Assembly (NCBI RefSeq): GCF_000018045.1
Contig: NC_009792.1
Location: 3,596,001-3,660,000 of the forward strand
Length of the DNA stretch: 64,000 bases
From: Citrobacter koseri ATCC BAA-895
GTDB lineage: Bacteria; Pseudomonadota; Gammaproteobacteria; Enterobacterales; Enterobacteriaceae
Direction: 5' to 3'
The notes below the pieces were generated by a model. The model searched no databases. It worked only from the letters and a program-made list of their open reading frames with translations, and was not told where the DNA came from. The position numbers were made by a program, and so were the translations under genes. The stretch's first letter is position 1. Each line of letters starts with the position of its first letter. Positions 1-7,897 of the stretch are shown here, piece after piece.

Positions 1-90
1 CCTAAAAATGGGAGCCTACAGAGGAGAATGGAATGAGATATGGCCTACTATAGCATAGAGAAACACCCGCACGCAGATGGCACATTGAGG

Positions 91-147
91 TTAAAAAGAT
101 GCCATGAGAAATAATGCCTGAATCATAACTGTTCGTGCGTTCATCAT
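91..147 (-). pseudogene. Remnant of a third DUF2931 immunity lipoprotein gene
   Basis: The minus strand from 147 begins with the same double ATG and first codons (MMNAR) as the two lipoprotein genes upstream. The short spacer before it (148-165) also resembles the spacers before those genes. After the fifth codon the similarity ends, and the frame stops at 93-91 after 18 codons. No lipobox follows. I read this as the 5' stub of a third tandem copy, broken by deletion or recombination. The rest of 1-90 shows nothing I recognise. Confidence 0.55.
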
Positions 148-165
148 TGTTTCCCATCCATGTTA

Positions 166-855
166 TTACCACTCCCCGTAGGGGTAGGTTTTTCCTTTGA
201 TAAACGCTTCTGTATCGCTGGAATAACGGTATTCGCGCAGAAAGCCGCTGTTTGCCCCCTCCTTACAGATCGTCAGTTCATTACCCGACAGGGTGTGGAT
301 TTTCCGGGGCGTTACGGGGATGGCAGGATAATCGCCCACATCAGGGAACCAGATCCTGACCTTGCCACCAGGCGCAAGGCCGAACAGAATATTGTTGTAC
401 CAGAAAGGATCTCCTGAACGATCAGTATGGTCTGCTGGGGTCTTCATCCTCTGCCATATGGCAGGAGAAAACATCACGCGGGTTTCGTAGGTCTGATGGT
501 CAATGAGCGAATCCCAACAGAAGATCATATACTGTGGCGGTTTATTAACTTTGTTAAAAGTCACCCCTCCCCTATGGAGATTTGTCTTCCATTTGTTAAC
601 TGAATCCGGATCTCTGTCCGTATGGTCAACCGTGTTAAAAGTATAGAGATACCCGTCAGTATCAATTATCCGCGCTTGTGTTACATCTGCAGGTAACTGC
701 CAGGGGGTGATAAAAGAAAAACTCCATTTACCGTAGGGTAAAGACCAGTCGCCGCTGGCGGCCTGTTTCGACTGTAAGGGATACATCTGCGGGTGACTGC
801 ACCCCGCCAGCACCAGCAGGACTGCCAGAATATATAACCGTCGTGTGTTCATCAT
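166..855 (-). CDS. DUF2931 family lipoprotein, probable T6SS immunity protein (copy B)
   Basis: The 229-residue protein has a lipoprotein signal peptide with an LAGC lipobox (Cys about residue 19). Ser follows the Cys, which predicts sorting to the outer membrane facing the periplasm. The body matches the DUF2931 family as I know it: WxFSFITPW near residue 45, CWDS, GLAPGGKVR, and an ending IKGKTYPYGEW. Such lipoproteins commonly lie next to T6SS lipase effectors and are thought to neutralise them in the periplasm. The gene lies 18 bases downstream of copy A in the same operon as the effector at 1557-3539. The ends of the protein are almost identical to copy A, while about residues 50-145 differ strongly. 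The immunity role is inferred from context and family. Confidence 0.82.
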   Translation of the reverse strand: MMNTRRLYILAVLLVLAGCSHPQMYPLQSKQAASGDWSLPYGKWSFSFITPWQLPADVTQARIIDTDGYLYTFNTVDHTDRDPDSVNKWKTNLHRGGVTFNKVNKPPQYMIFCWDSLIDHQTYETRVMFSPAIWQRMKTPADHTDRSGDPFWYNNILFGLAPGGKVRIWFPDVGDYPAIPVTPRKIHTLSGNELTICKEGANSGFLREYRYSSDTEAFIKGKTYPYGEW

Positions 856-873
856 TGTTTCCTGTCCCTGTTA

Positions 874-1560
874 TTACCACTCCCCGTAGGGGTAGGTTTT
901 TCCTTTGATAAACGCTTCTGTGTCGCTGGAATAACGGTATTCGCGCAGAAAGTCGCTGTTTGCCCCCTCCTTACAGATCGTCAGTTCATTACCCGACAGG
1001 GTATGGATTTTCCGGGGTGTTACAGGAATGGCAGGATAATCTCCTGCATCAGGGAACCAGATCCTGACCTTGCCGCCAGGCGCAAGGCCGAACAGGATAT
1101 TGTTGTACCACAGAGGCTCCCCACCAAACAGATGATCGGCAGGTGTCTTCATACGCTGCCACATTGCGGGTGAAAATATCACGCGGGTTTCATAAGTCCG
1201 GCGATCGATGAATGAATCCCAGCAGAACACAATAAACTGCGGAGGCTTGTTGATTTTATTGAAGTTAACGCTTCCGCCATACAAAATATCGCCCCATTTA
1301 TCAATGGAAACTGGGTCACGGGATGTTGAGTCCAGCGTGTAAAAGGTATAAAGATACCCGTCGGTATCAATTACCCGTGCATGTCTTACCCGCGCGGGTA
1401 ATGCCCAAGGGGTGATAAAAGAAAAACTCCCTTTCCCGTAGGGCAATGTCCAGTCGCCGCTGGCAGCCTGCTTCGACTGTAAGGGATACGTCTGCGGGTG
1501 ACTGCACCCCGCCAGCGCCAGCAGGACTGCCAGGATATGTAACCGTCGTGCATTCATCAT
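874..1560 (-). CDS. DUF2931 family lipoprotein, probable T6SS immunity protein (copy A)
   Basis: This 228-residue lipoprotein is a paralogue of the next gene. It has an LAGC lipobox at residues 16-19 with Ser after the Cys, and the DUF2931 core. I place the start at 1560 because that ATG overlaps the effector's stop codon as ATGA, which implies translational coupling, and it matches the copy B start. A longer frame to 1596 is open but would run through effector coding sequence. Being directly coupled to the effector, this copy is the most likely cognate antitoxin for the Hcp-lipase. That assignment is inference. Confidence 0.83.
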   Translation of the reverse strand: MMNARRLHILAVLLALAGCSHPQTYPLQSKQAASGDWTLPYGKGSFSFITPWALPARVRHARVIDTDGYLYTFYTLDSTSRDPVSIDKWGDILYGGSVNFNKINKPPQFIVFCWDSFIDRRTYETRVIFSPAMWQRMKTPADHLFGGEPLWYNNILFGLAPGGKVRIWFPDAGDYPAIPVTPRKIHTLSGNELTICKEGANSDFLREYRYSSDTEAFIKGKTYPYGEW

Positions 1561-3539
1561 TGTTTCCCGTCCATGTTGTAAATTGTTCTGAGCCATCCCG
1601 CATCAGGCCGGTTAACGAAACCGATCGTTTCAGAAGCAGAAGCCCCGCCTTGTGGTTTACCCGTTTTACTTACGGCGACGGCATTCCAGTTTGCTGAACA
1701 GTGGATATAGGTTTTGGCAATAATTTCAATGTCCTGCTTAGTGAACCCGATAGTTGGCCGTCTCAAGCGTGCAGATTTTCCCATTGAAATTGCACGTTCC
1801 AGGAAGAGAGAAAGATCAGCAGGAATTTTAAGTTCATCCACTTCCAGGTTCTCATTAAACATCACCCCCGCCTCCTTCGCCGCATCGACCATCACCCGCA
1901 GAATTACCTTCGACCAGTCATTTCGGACAATGCGCTGGCGCATCGTCAGTGCGGCAAAGCTGCGCTTTTGCATCTGACCATAACGGTCGGTAGCGGCGTA
2001 GTCGTCTGACCAAACTTCAGGGGTGATTTCATTAGTACGCATAATCGGTGCGATAGCAGGAGAGGCTTCCAGAACCGGTAGTTGTGCCATGGTCTTCCGG
2101 TAAGCACCGGAACGTTCATCAGGTTGATTTGATGGTAAAGTGTCAACCTGCGGGCGGGTAAGAAACAGATCCTCACGCGTTTTAGGCAGGTAACCGCCGC
2201 CGATGTCGGAATGCACTCCGGGTAAGGTTATCTCCGGCCAGGCAGGCGCCACGCTGTTAAGCGCAAAGTTATAGCGACATTCATGCTGAGCGGTGATATG
2301 GAAAACTTTTTGCGCCACGCCGGGCCGCAAACGAATATTGACGTCGCCCGTATCAGCGCTGTGTGGATTCAGACCATTAAAGGGAGTTCCAACGGCCGTG
2401 ACGGTATCAAAAATACCCATAAAGCGGGTCTTTCCTGCAGGTTTCCCCGTGTAGACCTGTTTTACCATGCCAGCATTAATGGCATTTATAATTGCGCCGT
2501 CTTCTGACTGTACGCGATTAGCAAAATGACGAGCCGCTGCCGCACCGCGGCTGAAGCCGAAAATATCAAACAGCAAGTTCTCAATAATAAATTTGCCCTT
2601 CAACATACGTATTGTGGCCTTTATTGCTTCAGCCAGTTGCGCTACCGCATCGTCAGTTTTAGCGATTACACCGTAATCAGACGTGCCAAGCCCTAAGCCG
2701 ATCATGCTGTCCGCTTCACCAGCTTGCGTACCTATACCCTCAATATATACGGCATACTGAATATAATGCCCATCGGGAGGATACCTTTTCAGGTATAGCT
2801 CATTTAGCCAGTGTATATTTGTATAGTACCCGTAGTAGCTGGTTGCCTCTGTACCACTCAGCCCCATTTTTTCGGAAGCACTCTTTTGGAGAATTATTTC
2901 CGCATCAGGGCTATCAATGTCAAAATGCTGCGCGGTACAAGCCGCCAGCATATTTCGCGTATTGACCGCGTTATTGCCCGTGCCGTCGAAGAAGATCCCC
3001 AGCACCAGCGTGACCTTTCGTTTCTCCGGCTCCGGGGGAGGAGATATAACCTGCGCCACTGGAAAAAGCTGATTATATCGTTCAGGCGTGACAAGGTAAT
3101 CGAACTCAGTACCAGCGAGAAGATGCTGACAATGAATATAATCATAATCCAGCGAAATATATTCATAATCCAAACTATTTTGCCGTGATTCAGATACCAG
3201 CCGATTTAATCTTGCCCCTCTCAGTTTAATGACATAATACTTCTCCCACCGGCCAAATCTATTGATCCGATAAATATCAAAGCGCATTTTAAGATTTTCA
3301 TTATTATTGATCGCATTTGTCAGTAACGGTGACGCCCTGTCAATTACTTTACTAAAGGACAGCCCCTGATGCTTCACCCCCATTCCAGTGTTTGATATCC
3401 CCTGCGTAAGGCTAAAAACGAAAATTTCATCTTCATGTCCCTGCTGCCAACGATTCCCCACTGAAGTTGTGGTTCCACAACCAGAGGAAATATCCCCTTG
3501 ATGCTCACCCTCAATGGTTACATAAATAATATCACCCAT
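1557..3539 (-). CDS. Specialised T6SS effector: Hcp domain fused to Tle1-like DUF2235 lipase
   Basis: The 660-residue protein has two parts. Residues 1 to about 155 match the Hcp tube protein: they open MGDIIYVTIEG, contain GHEDEIFVF near 35-43 and SPLLTNAINNNE near 70-81, and end in the usual tail. A proline-rich linker (SPPPEPEKRK, about 166-175) follows. The rest is a DUF2235 hydrolase: FFDGTGNN at about 184-191, nucleophile elbow GFSRG with Ser about 330, HSDIGGGY at 443-450, a YIHCSANW segment near 611, and a typical RPDAGWLRTIYN ending. DUF2235 proteins of this kind include the Tle1 phospholipases. The Hcp part would place the toxin in the T6SS tube. A GGGG-containing ribosome site precedes the ATG at 3539. 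No T6SS structural genes lie in the window. Substrate is unproven. Confidence 0.88.
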   Translation of the reverse strand: MGDIIYVTIEGEHQGDISSGCGTTTSVGNRWQQGHEDEIFVFSLTQGISNTGMGVKHQGLSFSKVIDRASPLLTNAINNNENLKMRFDIYRINRFGRWEKYYVIKLRGARLNRLVSESRQNSLDYEYISLDYDYIHCQHLLAGTEFDYLVTPERYNQLFPVAQVISPPPEPEKRKVTLVLGIFFDGTGNNAVNTRNMLAACTAQHFDIDSPDAEIILQKSASEKMGLSGTEATSYYGYYTNIHWLNELYLKRYPPDGHYIQYAVYIEGIGTQAGEADSMIGLGLGTSDYGVIAKTDDAVAQLAEAIKATIRMLKGKFIIENLLFDIFGFSRGAAAARHFANRVQSEDGAIINAINAGMVKQVYTGKPAGKTRFMGIFDTVTAVGTPFNGLNPHSADTGDVNIRLRPGVAQKVFHITAQHECRYNFALNSVAPAWPEITLPGVHSDIGGGYLPKTREDLFLTRPQVDTLPSNQPDERSGAYRKTMAQLPVLEASPAIAPIMRTNEITPEVWSDDYAATDRYGQMQKRSFAALTMRQRIVRNDWSKVILRVMVDAAKEAGVMFNENLEVDELKIPADLSLFLERAISMGKSARLRRPTIGFTKQDIEIIAKTYIHCSANWNAVAVSKTGKPQGGASASETIGFVNRPDAGWLRTIYNMDGKQ

Positions 3540-4055
3540 TTGTGCCCCTGATTTATTACACCACTTTTATGAGAGTAATTCTCTGGGGACAATGATATTT
3601 TGTGCATCGTCAAGAAATAACGTATTGCCACCACAATTTAAGAATAATAATGTCGCAAATAAAAAGCAGAACAATAAATACCCTTAAAGCATACTGAACA
3701 TGAATATCATAAAATTCTCATAAGCATCACATTAAACCCTTATAACAGGCCCTCACTTAAGTTTCATGATAATTTTACTGAGCGATTTTAATAATACGAT
3801 TAGCGTTAATAGATAACCGTTCAATGATAGAAAATAATACCACCGGGTGAAACCAGTGACTTTATGGGCTATTCCTCCCGGTTCAATTTACCCACTTACA
3901 GAAACCAGTGACAGACGCGCCGCCGTGCAGGTATTGCTTTTTGCATAAAACGGTTATGTGTAGCAACCAGGGCTGTGTTATGAGCTGCTTCTCGGCGTTT
4001 TACGCAGAACATGGTAAAGTAGAAGATTGACCTTTCACGCAATCCGAGGTGCCAC
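3540..4055. other. AT-rich intergenic region between effector and zur
   Basis: These 516 bases hold no convincing gene. The part from about 3560 to 3860 is clearly richer in A and T than the flanking core genes and should carry the promoter of the effector operon. The last 100 bases carry the zur promoter and ribosome site. I see no confident operator. An open frame on the minus strand at 3896-4117 looks like a shadow, because it overlaps the zur start and shows no ribosome site. Confidence 0.5.
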
Positions 4056-4571
4056 ATGGAAAAGACCACCACGCAAGAGCTTTTAGCGCAAGCTGAAAAA
4101 CTCTGTGCGCAACGCAATGTGCGGCTGACACCCCAGCGCCTCGAAGTGTTGCGTCTGATGAGTCTGCAGGAAGGCGCGATCAGCGCCTATGACCTGCTGG
4201 ATCTGCTGCGTGAAACGGAGCCGCAGGCCAAACCGCCGACGGTGTATCGTGCGCTCGATTTTCTGCTTGAGCAGGGTTTTGTTCACAAGGTCGAATCCAC
4301 CAACAGCTACGTGCTCTGTCACCTGTTCGATCAGCCGACCCATAGCTCGGCCATGTTTATCTGCGACCGTTGTGGTGTGGTAAAAGAGGAGTGTGCTGAA
4401 GGCGTGGAAGACATTATGCATACGCTGGCGGCAAAAATGGGGTTCGCTCTGCGCCATAACGTGATTGAAGCACACGGGTTATGCCCGGCGTGTGTGGAAG
4501 TCGAAGCATGTCGCCACCCCGGCGAGTGCCAGCACGACCATTCTATTTTGGTGAAGAAGAAACCACGTTAA
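4056..4571 (+). CDS. zur: Zinc uptake regulator Zur
   Basis: Zur is a Fur-family dimeric repressor that, with zinc bound, shuts off high-affinity zinc uptake and alternative ribosomal protein genes. The 171 residues match E. coli Zur in length and nearly throughout in sequence. The N-terminal winged helix includes LTPQRLEVL and KPPTVYRALDFL. The C-terminal half carries zinc ligands: CHLFDQ, the CDRC pair near 108, EAHGLCPAC and the His/Cys-rich tail. It converges on yjbJ, as in E. coli. Confidence 0.97.
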   Translation: MEKTTTQELLAQAEKLCAQRNVRLTPQRLEVLRLMSLQEGAISAYDLLDLLRETEPQAKPPTVYRALDFLLEQGFVHKVESTNSYVLCHLFDQPTHSSAMFICDRCGVVKEECAEGVEDIMHTLAAKMGFALRHNVIEAHGLCPACVEVEACRHPGECQHDHSILVKKKPR

Positions 4572-4664
4572 ATAAATCGGGCGGCTAATCCGCAGACGCC
4601 GCCCAAAGCAAGTACGTTGAACAGAGGGGAGTACGTCCTTGTACTCACGGGCAGGAGAAGTTGA

Positions 4665-4874
4665 TTACCAGCGGTAGTCGTTACGGTTTTCCCATTCTTT
4701 CACTTCTTTTTCCGCCTCATCTTTTGCGTAACCATAGCGTTCCTGGACTTTACCCACCAGTTGATCACGCTTACCTTCGATGACTGTCATATCGTCATCG
4801 GTCAGTTTGCCCCATTGCTCTTTCACTTTACCTTTAAACTGTTTCCAGTTGCCGCCGATTTCGTCTTTATTCAT
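4665..4874 (-). CDS. yjbJ: CsbD family stress protein YjbJ
   Basis: This small hydrophilic protein (69 residues from the chosen start) belongs to the CsbD family, known as abundant stress- and stationary-phase-induced proteins of unclear biochemical role. Motifs visible are GGNWKQFKGKVKEQWG and a KVQERYGY segment. Three in-frame Met codons occur at the front; I take the last (MNKDE) because it matches the E. coli protein. It lies downstream of dinF on the same strand. Confidence 0.93.
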   Translation of the reverse strand: MNKDEIGGNWKQFKGKVKEQWGKLTDDDMTVIEGKRDQLVGKVQERYGYAKDEAEKEVKEWENRNDYRW

Positions 4875-5011
4875 CATCAAGTCCTCATCGTTCGGTTGTG
4901 AATAGCGGGAGAACGTCGCTCAAACGCATTACGTTTTCTGCTGAACGTGAGATTAATTGTAGTCAGTGATTCGGCCTTCGTTTTTTAATTCAGAGTTTTT
5001 AACCACCGGAC

Positions 5012-6331
5012 TCAGGCAAACCAGGTCCCTTTTCGCCAGTGTCGCCGCCAGATAAATGCCAGAGAAAGCCCACGAAGCGCCAGAAAAACGGTTAGCGCAA
5101 GCCACAGTCCGTGGTTCCCCAGCAGCGGTATCGTCAGTAGGGTGAGCGCAAACCCGGCTGCGGCGACAGCCATGCTGTTACGCATTTCAGCCGCCCGCGT
5201 CGCCCCGATAAACATACCGTCCAGCAAATAGCACCAGACGCCCACCAACGGCAGAATCACCTGCCAGATAAGATAGCGATCGGCCAGAAGCTGAATCTGC
5301 GGCAGCGAAGTCAGCAGTGCGATGATGTACTCACCCGCCAGCACATAAACCAGCGCAAACAGCAGCGCCACAATTCCCGACTGGCGACACGCCGCCCGCC
5401 ATACGTCCAGTAGCTGGCTGCCGTCCCGCGCGCCATAAGCCTGACCCGAATGGGCTTCTACCGCATAGGCAAAGCCGTCCAGCGCATAGGCAGTAAAGGT
5501 CAGCAACGTCATAAGAACGGCATTCACCGCAATGATATCGCTTCCCATACGGGCGCCCAGTACCGTGATTGCGCCAAAACAGAGTTGCAGCAGCAGCGAA
5601 CGCAGCATGATGTCGCGATTAAGCGCCAGCAAACGACGGAAGTTCCCGCGCCAGGCCTGTTTCAACATACCGGGAGAGACACCGCGCAAACGAAGGACTT
5701 TGCGTACCATCAGCAGACCAATTAACAGCGTGGCATATTCAGCGATGACCGTCGCCAGCGCAGCCCCCTGCACGTTCATGTGCAGCCCCATAACCAGCCA
5801 CAGGTCGAGAACGATGTTCAGGATATTCCCGACAATCAGCAGGATAACCGGCGCACGGGCGTACTGAACGCCAAGCAGCCAACCAAGCAAAACCAGATTC
5901 GCCAGAGATGCCGGGGCACTCAGCCAGCGGATCGCCAGAAAGCGTCTTGCCTGCTCCAGCACCGCTTCGCTACCGCCAACGATATGCAATGCCAGATCGA
6001 TAATCGGCGTGCGCAGCAGCGCAATCAGCGCCCCCGCGCTCAGCGCCAGGATGAGTGGTTGCACCAACGCTCTCGCCAGCGCTTGCGGATTTTTCGCGCC
6101 AAAGGCCTGCGCCGTTAACCCGGTAGTGCTCATGCGTAAGAAGAGCAACAGCATGAAAAGGAAGCTGGTTGCGGTTGCGCCAATGGCAACACCACCCAGA
6201 TAGACGGGGCTATCGAGATGACCAATAACAGCCGTATCCACCAGACCCAGTAAGGGAACGGTGATGTTGGAAAAAATCATGGGTAAGGCGAGGTGCCAGA
6301 GTGCTTTGTCAGAGGATGTGAAGAAAGGCAT
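5012..6331 (-). CDS. dinF: MATE family efflux protein DinF
   Basis: DinF is an inner-membrane MATE-family transporter with about 12 hydrophobic segments, induced by DNA damage in E. coli and linked there to protection from oxidative stress and bile salts. The 439-residue product starts MPFFTSSDKALWHLALP and aligns along its whole length with E. coli DinF, lacking only a couple of C-terminal residues. It lies downstream of lexA on the same strand, as in the E. coli lexA-dinF operon, but here the gap holds an expanded REP array (6376-6612). Confidence 0.95.
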   Translation of the reverse strand: MPFFTSSDKALWHLALPMIFSNITVPLLGLVDTAVIGHLDSPVYLGGVAIGATATSFLFMLLLFLRMSTTGLTAQAFGAKNPQALARALVQPLILALSAGALIALLRTPIIDLALHIVGGSEAVLEQARRFLAIRWLSAPASLANLVLLGWLLGVQYARAPVILLIVGNILNIVLDLWLVMGLHMNVQGAALATVIAEYATLLIGLLMVRKVLRLRGVSPGMLKQAWRGNFRRLLALNRDIMLRSLLLQLCFGAITVLGARMGSDIIAVNAVLMTLLTFTAYALDGFAYAVEAHSGQAYGARDGSQLLDVWRAACRQSGIVALLFALVYVLAGEYIIALLTSLPQIQLLADRYLIWQVILPLVGVWCYLLDGMFIGATRAAEMRNSMAVAAAGFALTLLTIPLLGNHGLWLALTVFLALRGLSLAFIWRRHWRKGTWFA

Positions 6332-6375
6332 GCAGATGAGCCTGAGAAAAAGTCAAATAAACCAATCGATTAATC

Positions 6376-6612
6376 GCCGGATGGCGGCATAAATGCCTTA
6401 TCCGGCCTACGGTACTATGGGTACATTTGCTGGATGGCGGCGTAAACGCCTTATCCGGCCTACGGTACTACGGGTACATTTGCCGGATGGCGGCATAAAC
6501 GCCGTATCCGGCCTACGGTACTATGGGCACATTTGCCAGATGGCGGCATAAACGCCTTATCCGGCCTACGGGGATATTTGTAGGCCTGATAAGCGCAGCG
6601 CCATCAGGCGTT
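6376..6612. repeat. REP array: about 3.7 tandem 53-bp units plus an inverted REP
   Basis: Four REP palindromes (GCCGGATGGCGGCATAAACG type) begin at 6376, 6429, 6482 and 6535, exactly 53 bases apart. The spacer GGTACTATGGGTACATTT is repeated with them. A fifth, inverted REP closes the block at about 6580-6612. It lies between lexA and dinF and fills most of that gap. Confidence 0.92.
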
Positions 6613-6626
6613 GTGCCAGCGCCTGA

Positions 6627-7235
6627 TTACAGCCATTCACCGTTACGGATAACGCCTACCGCCAGTCCTTCGATGGTGAAGCTCTGCTCACGCAGGTCAA
6701 CCACAATCGGTTTAAATTCGCTATTTTCTGGCAAAAGTTCAACTTTATTGCCCTGTTTTTTCAGGCGTTTTACCGTGACTTCATCGTCAATACGCGCCAC
6801 AACCACCTGGCCGTTACGGACATCCTGGGTTTTATGCACTGCCAGCAGATCGCCGTCCATAATTCCGATATCTTTCATCGACATGCCGCTAACACGCAGC
6901 AGAAAATCAGCATTGGGTTTAAACAGCGAAGGATCGACCTGATAATGGCCTTCGATATGCTGCTGCGCCAGCAGCGGTTCACCGGCGGCGACGCGACCGA
7001 CCAGCGGCAACCCTTCTTCTTCGTCCAGAAGCAGGCGAATACCGCGCGATGCGCCGGAAACAATTTCAATCACCCCTTTACGCGCCAGCGCTTTCAGGTG
7101 TTCTTCAGCGGCGTTTGGGGAACGGAACCCCAAACGCTGCGCGATCTCCGCACGCGTTGGTGGCATACCTGTCTGGCTGATGTGATCCCGAATGAGATCA
7201 AACACCTCTTGCTGCCTGGCCGTTAACGCTTTCAT
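6627..7235 (-). CDS. lexA: SOS repressor LexA
   Basis: LexA represses the SOS regulon and cleaves itself when RecA filaments form on damaged DNA. The 202 residues match E. coli LexA. The N-terminal winged helix covers about residues 1-70. The cleavage site is Ala84-Gly85 within RVAAGEPLL. The catalytic pair is Ser119 (GMSM) and Lys156 (TVKRL). Two LexA boxes lie just upstream, giving autorepression, and dinF follows downstream. Confidence 0.98.
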   Translation of the reverse strand: MKALTARQQEVFDLIRDHISQTGMPPTRAEIAQRLGFRSPNAAEEHLKALARKGVIEIVSGASRGIRLLLDEEEGLPLVGRVAAGEPLLAQQHIEGHYQVDPSLFKPNADFLLRVSGMSMKDIGIMDGDLLAVHKTQDVRNGQVVVARIDDEVTVKRLKKQGNKVELLPENSEFKPIVVDLREQSFTIEGLAVGVIRNGEWL

Positions 7236-7243
7236 TCCGCCCC

Positions 7244-7280
7244 CTGGGTGTATATACAGTTATGCTGTGAGTATATACAG
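7244..7280 (-). promoter_or_regulatory. Two LexA (SOS) boxes in the lexA promoter
   Basis: Two 16-base SOS boxes of the CTGT-N8-ACAG type are visible: 7265-7280 is a full match (CTGTGAGTATATACAG), and 7244-7259 (CTGGGTGTATATACAG) has one half relaxed. Their spacing and position just before the lexA start match the double operator of E. coli lexA. Confidence 0.95.
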
Positions 7281-7358
7281 CTAAAGGTGATTTTGGAACC
7301 ATAAACTGCGCAGAAAACAGGAGTTTTATACCGTTATGGAATCTTTATCGAAAAAACC

Positions 7359-7727
7359 TTAGCGGAAATGTGACCATAGCAGGAGACCCCAGGTCATCAG
7401 CGCGACGAAAATAGACAGCAGCACCGCCGCAGACCCCATGTCCTTCGCGCGACCGGAGAGTTCATGGTATTCAGAGCCAATACGGTCAACAACAGCTTCA
7501 ATGGCGCTGTTAAGGATTTCAACAATCATCACCAGCATCACAGAACCAATCAGCAGTACGCGAGTAATGGCATCCACATCCAGCCAGCAGGCAATCAGCA
7601 CACCTGCCAGCACGGCGATGCTTTCCTGGCGAAACGCCGCTTCGTTGACCCATGCGGCGCGAAAACCTTTCCAGGAATAGCCTGCGGCTTTAATGATTCG
7701 GGTGAATCCAGTGGTATTATTGGCCAT
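7359..7727 (-). CDS. dgkA: Diacylglycerol kinase DgkA
   Basis: DgkA phosphorylates diacylglycerol, a by-product of osmoregulated glucan synthesis, to phosphatidic acid so the lipid re-enters phospholipid synthesis. It is a small inner-membrane enzyme acting as a trimer. The 122-residue length matches E. coli. The N-terminal amphipathic segment is followed by three hydrophobic helices and the conserved EILNSAIEAVVDRIG signature with its catalytic Glu. It is divergent from plsB, the gene of the preceding pathway. Confidence 0.97.
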   Translation of the reverse strand: MANNTTGFTRIIKAAGYSWKGFRAAWVNEAAFRQESIAVLAGVLIACWLDVDAITRVLLIGSVMLVMIVEILNSAIEAVVDRIGSEYHELSGRAKDMGSAAVLLSIFVALMTWGLLLWSHFR

Positions 7728-7897
7728 TAAAAGAACCTTTTTGCATTATTAGCGTCAATGAAATTATATCGTTGGCCCGTATGATTCGGGCGACGGCAAC
7801 GCAGCGCGAAGTATGACGGGATACACCAGAAATTCACCAGACTTTCTGATATCCTTGCAGCGCATTTGCATTATTAACCAGAGGCTTTACATCGTTT

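Noticed and set aside
4579..4604. GC-rich hairpin after zur as a rho-independent terminator
   Set aside because: The stem GGGCGGC/GCCGCCC is real but no T run follows on either strand, so intrinsic termination is doubtful.
6376..6570. Regular 53-base repeats resembling a CRISPR array
   Set aside because: The spacers are themselves near-identical copies and the repeat is the well-known REP palindrome; no cas genes are near.
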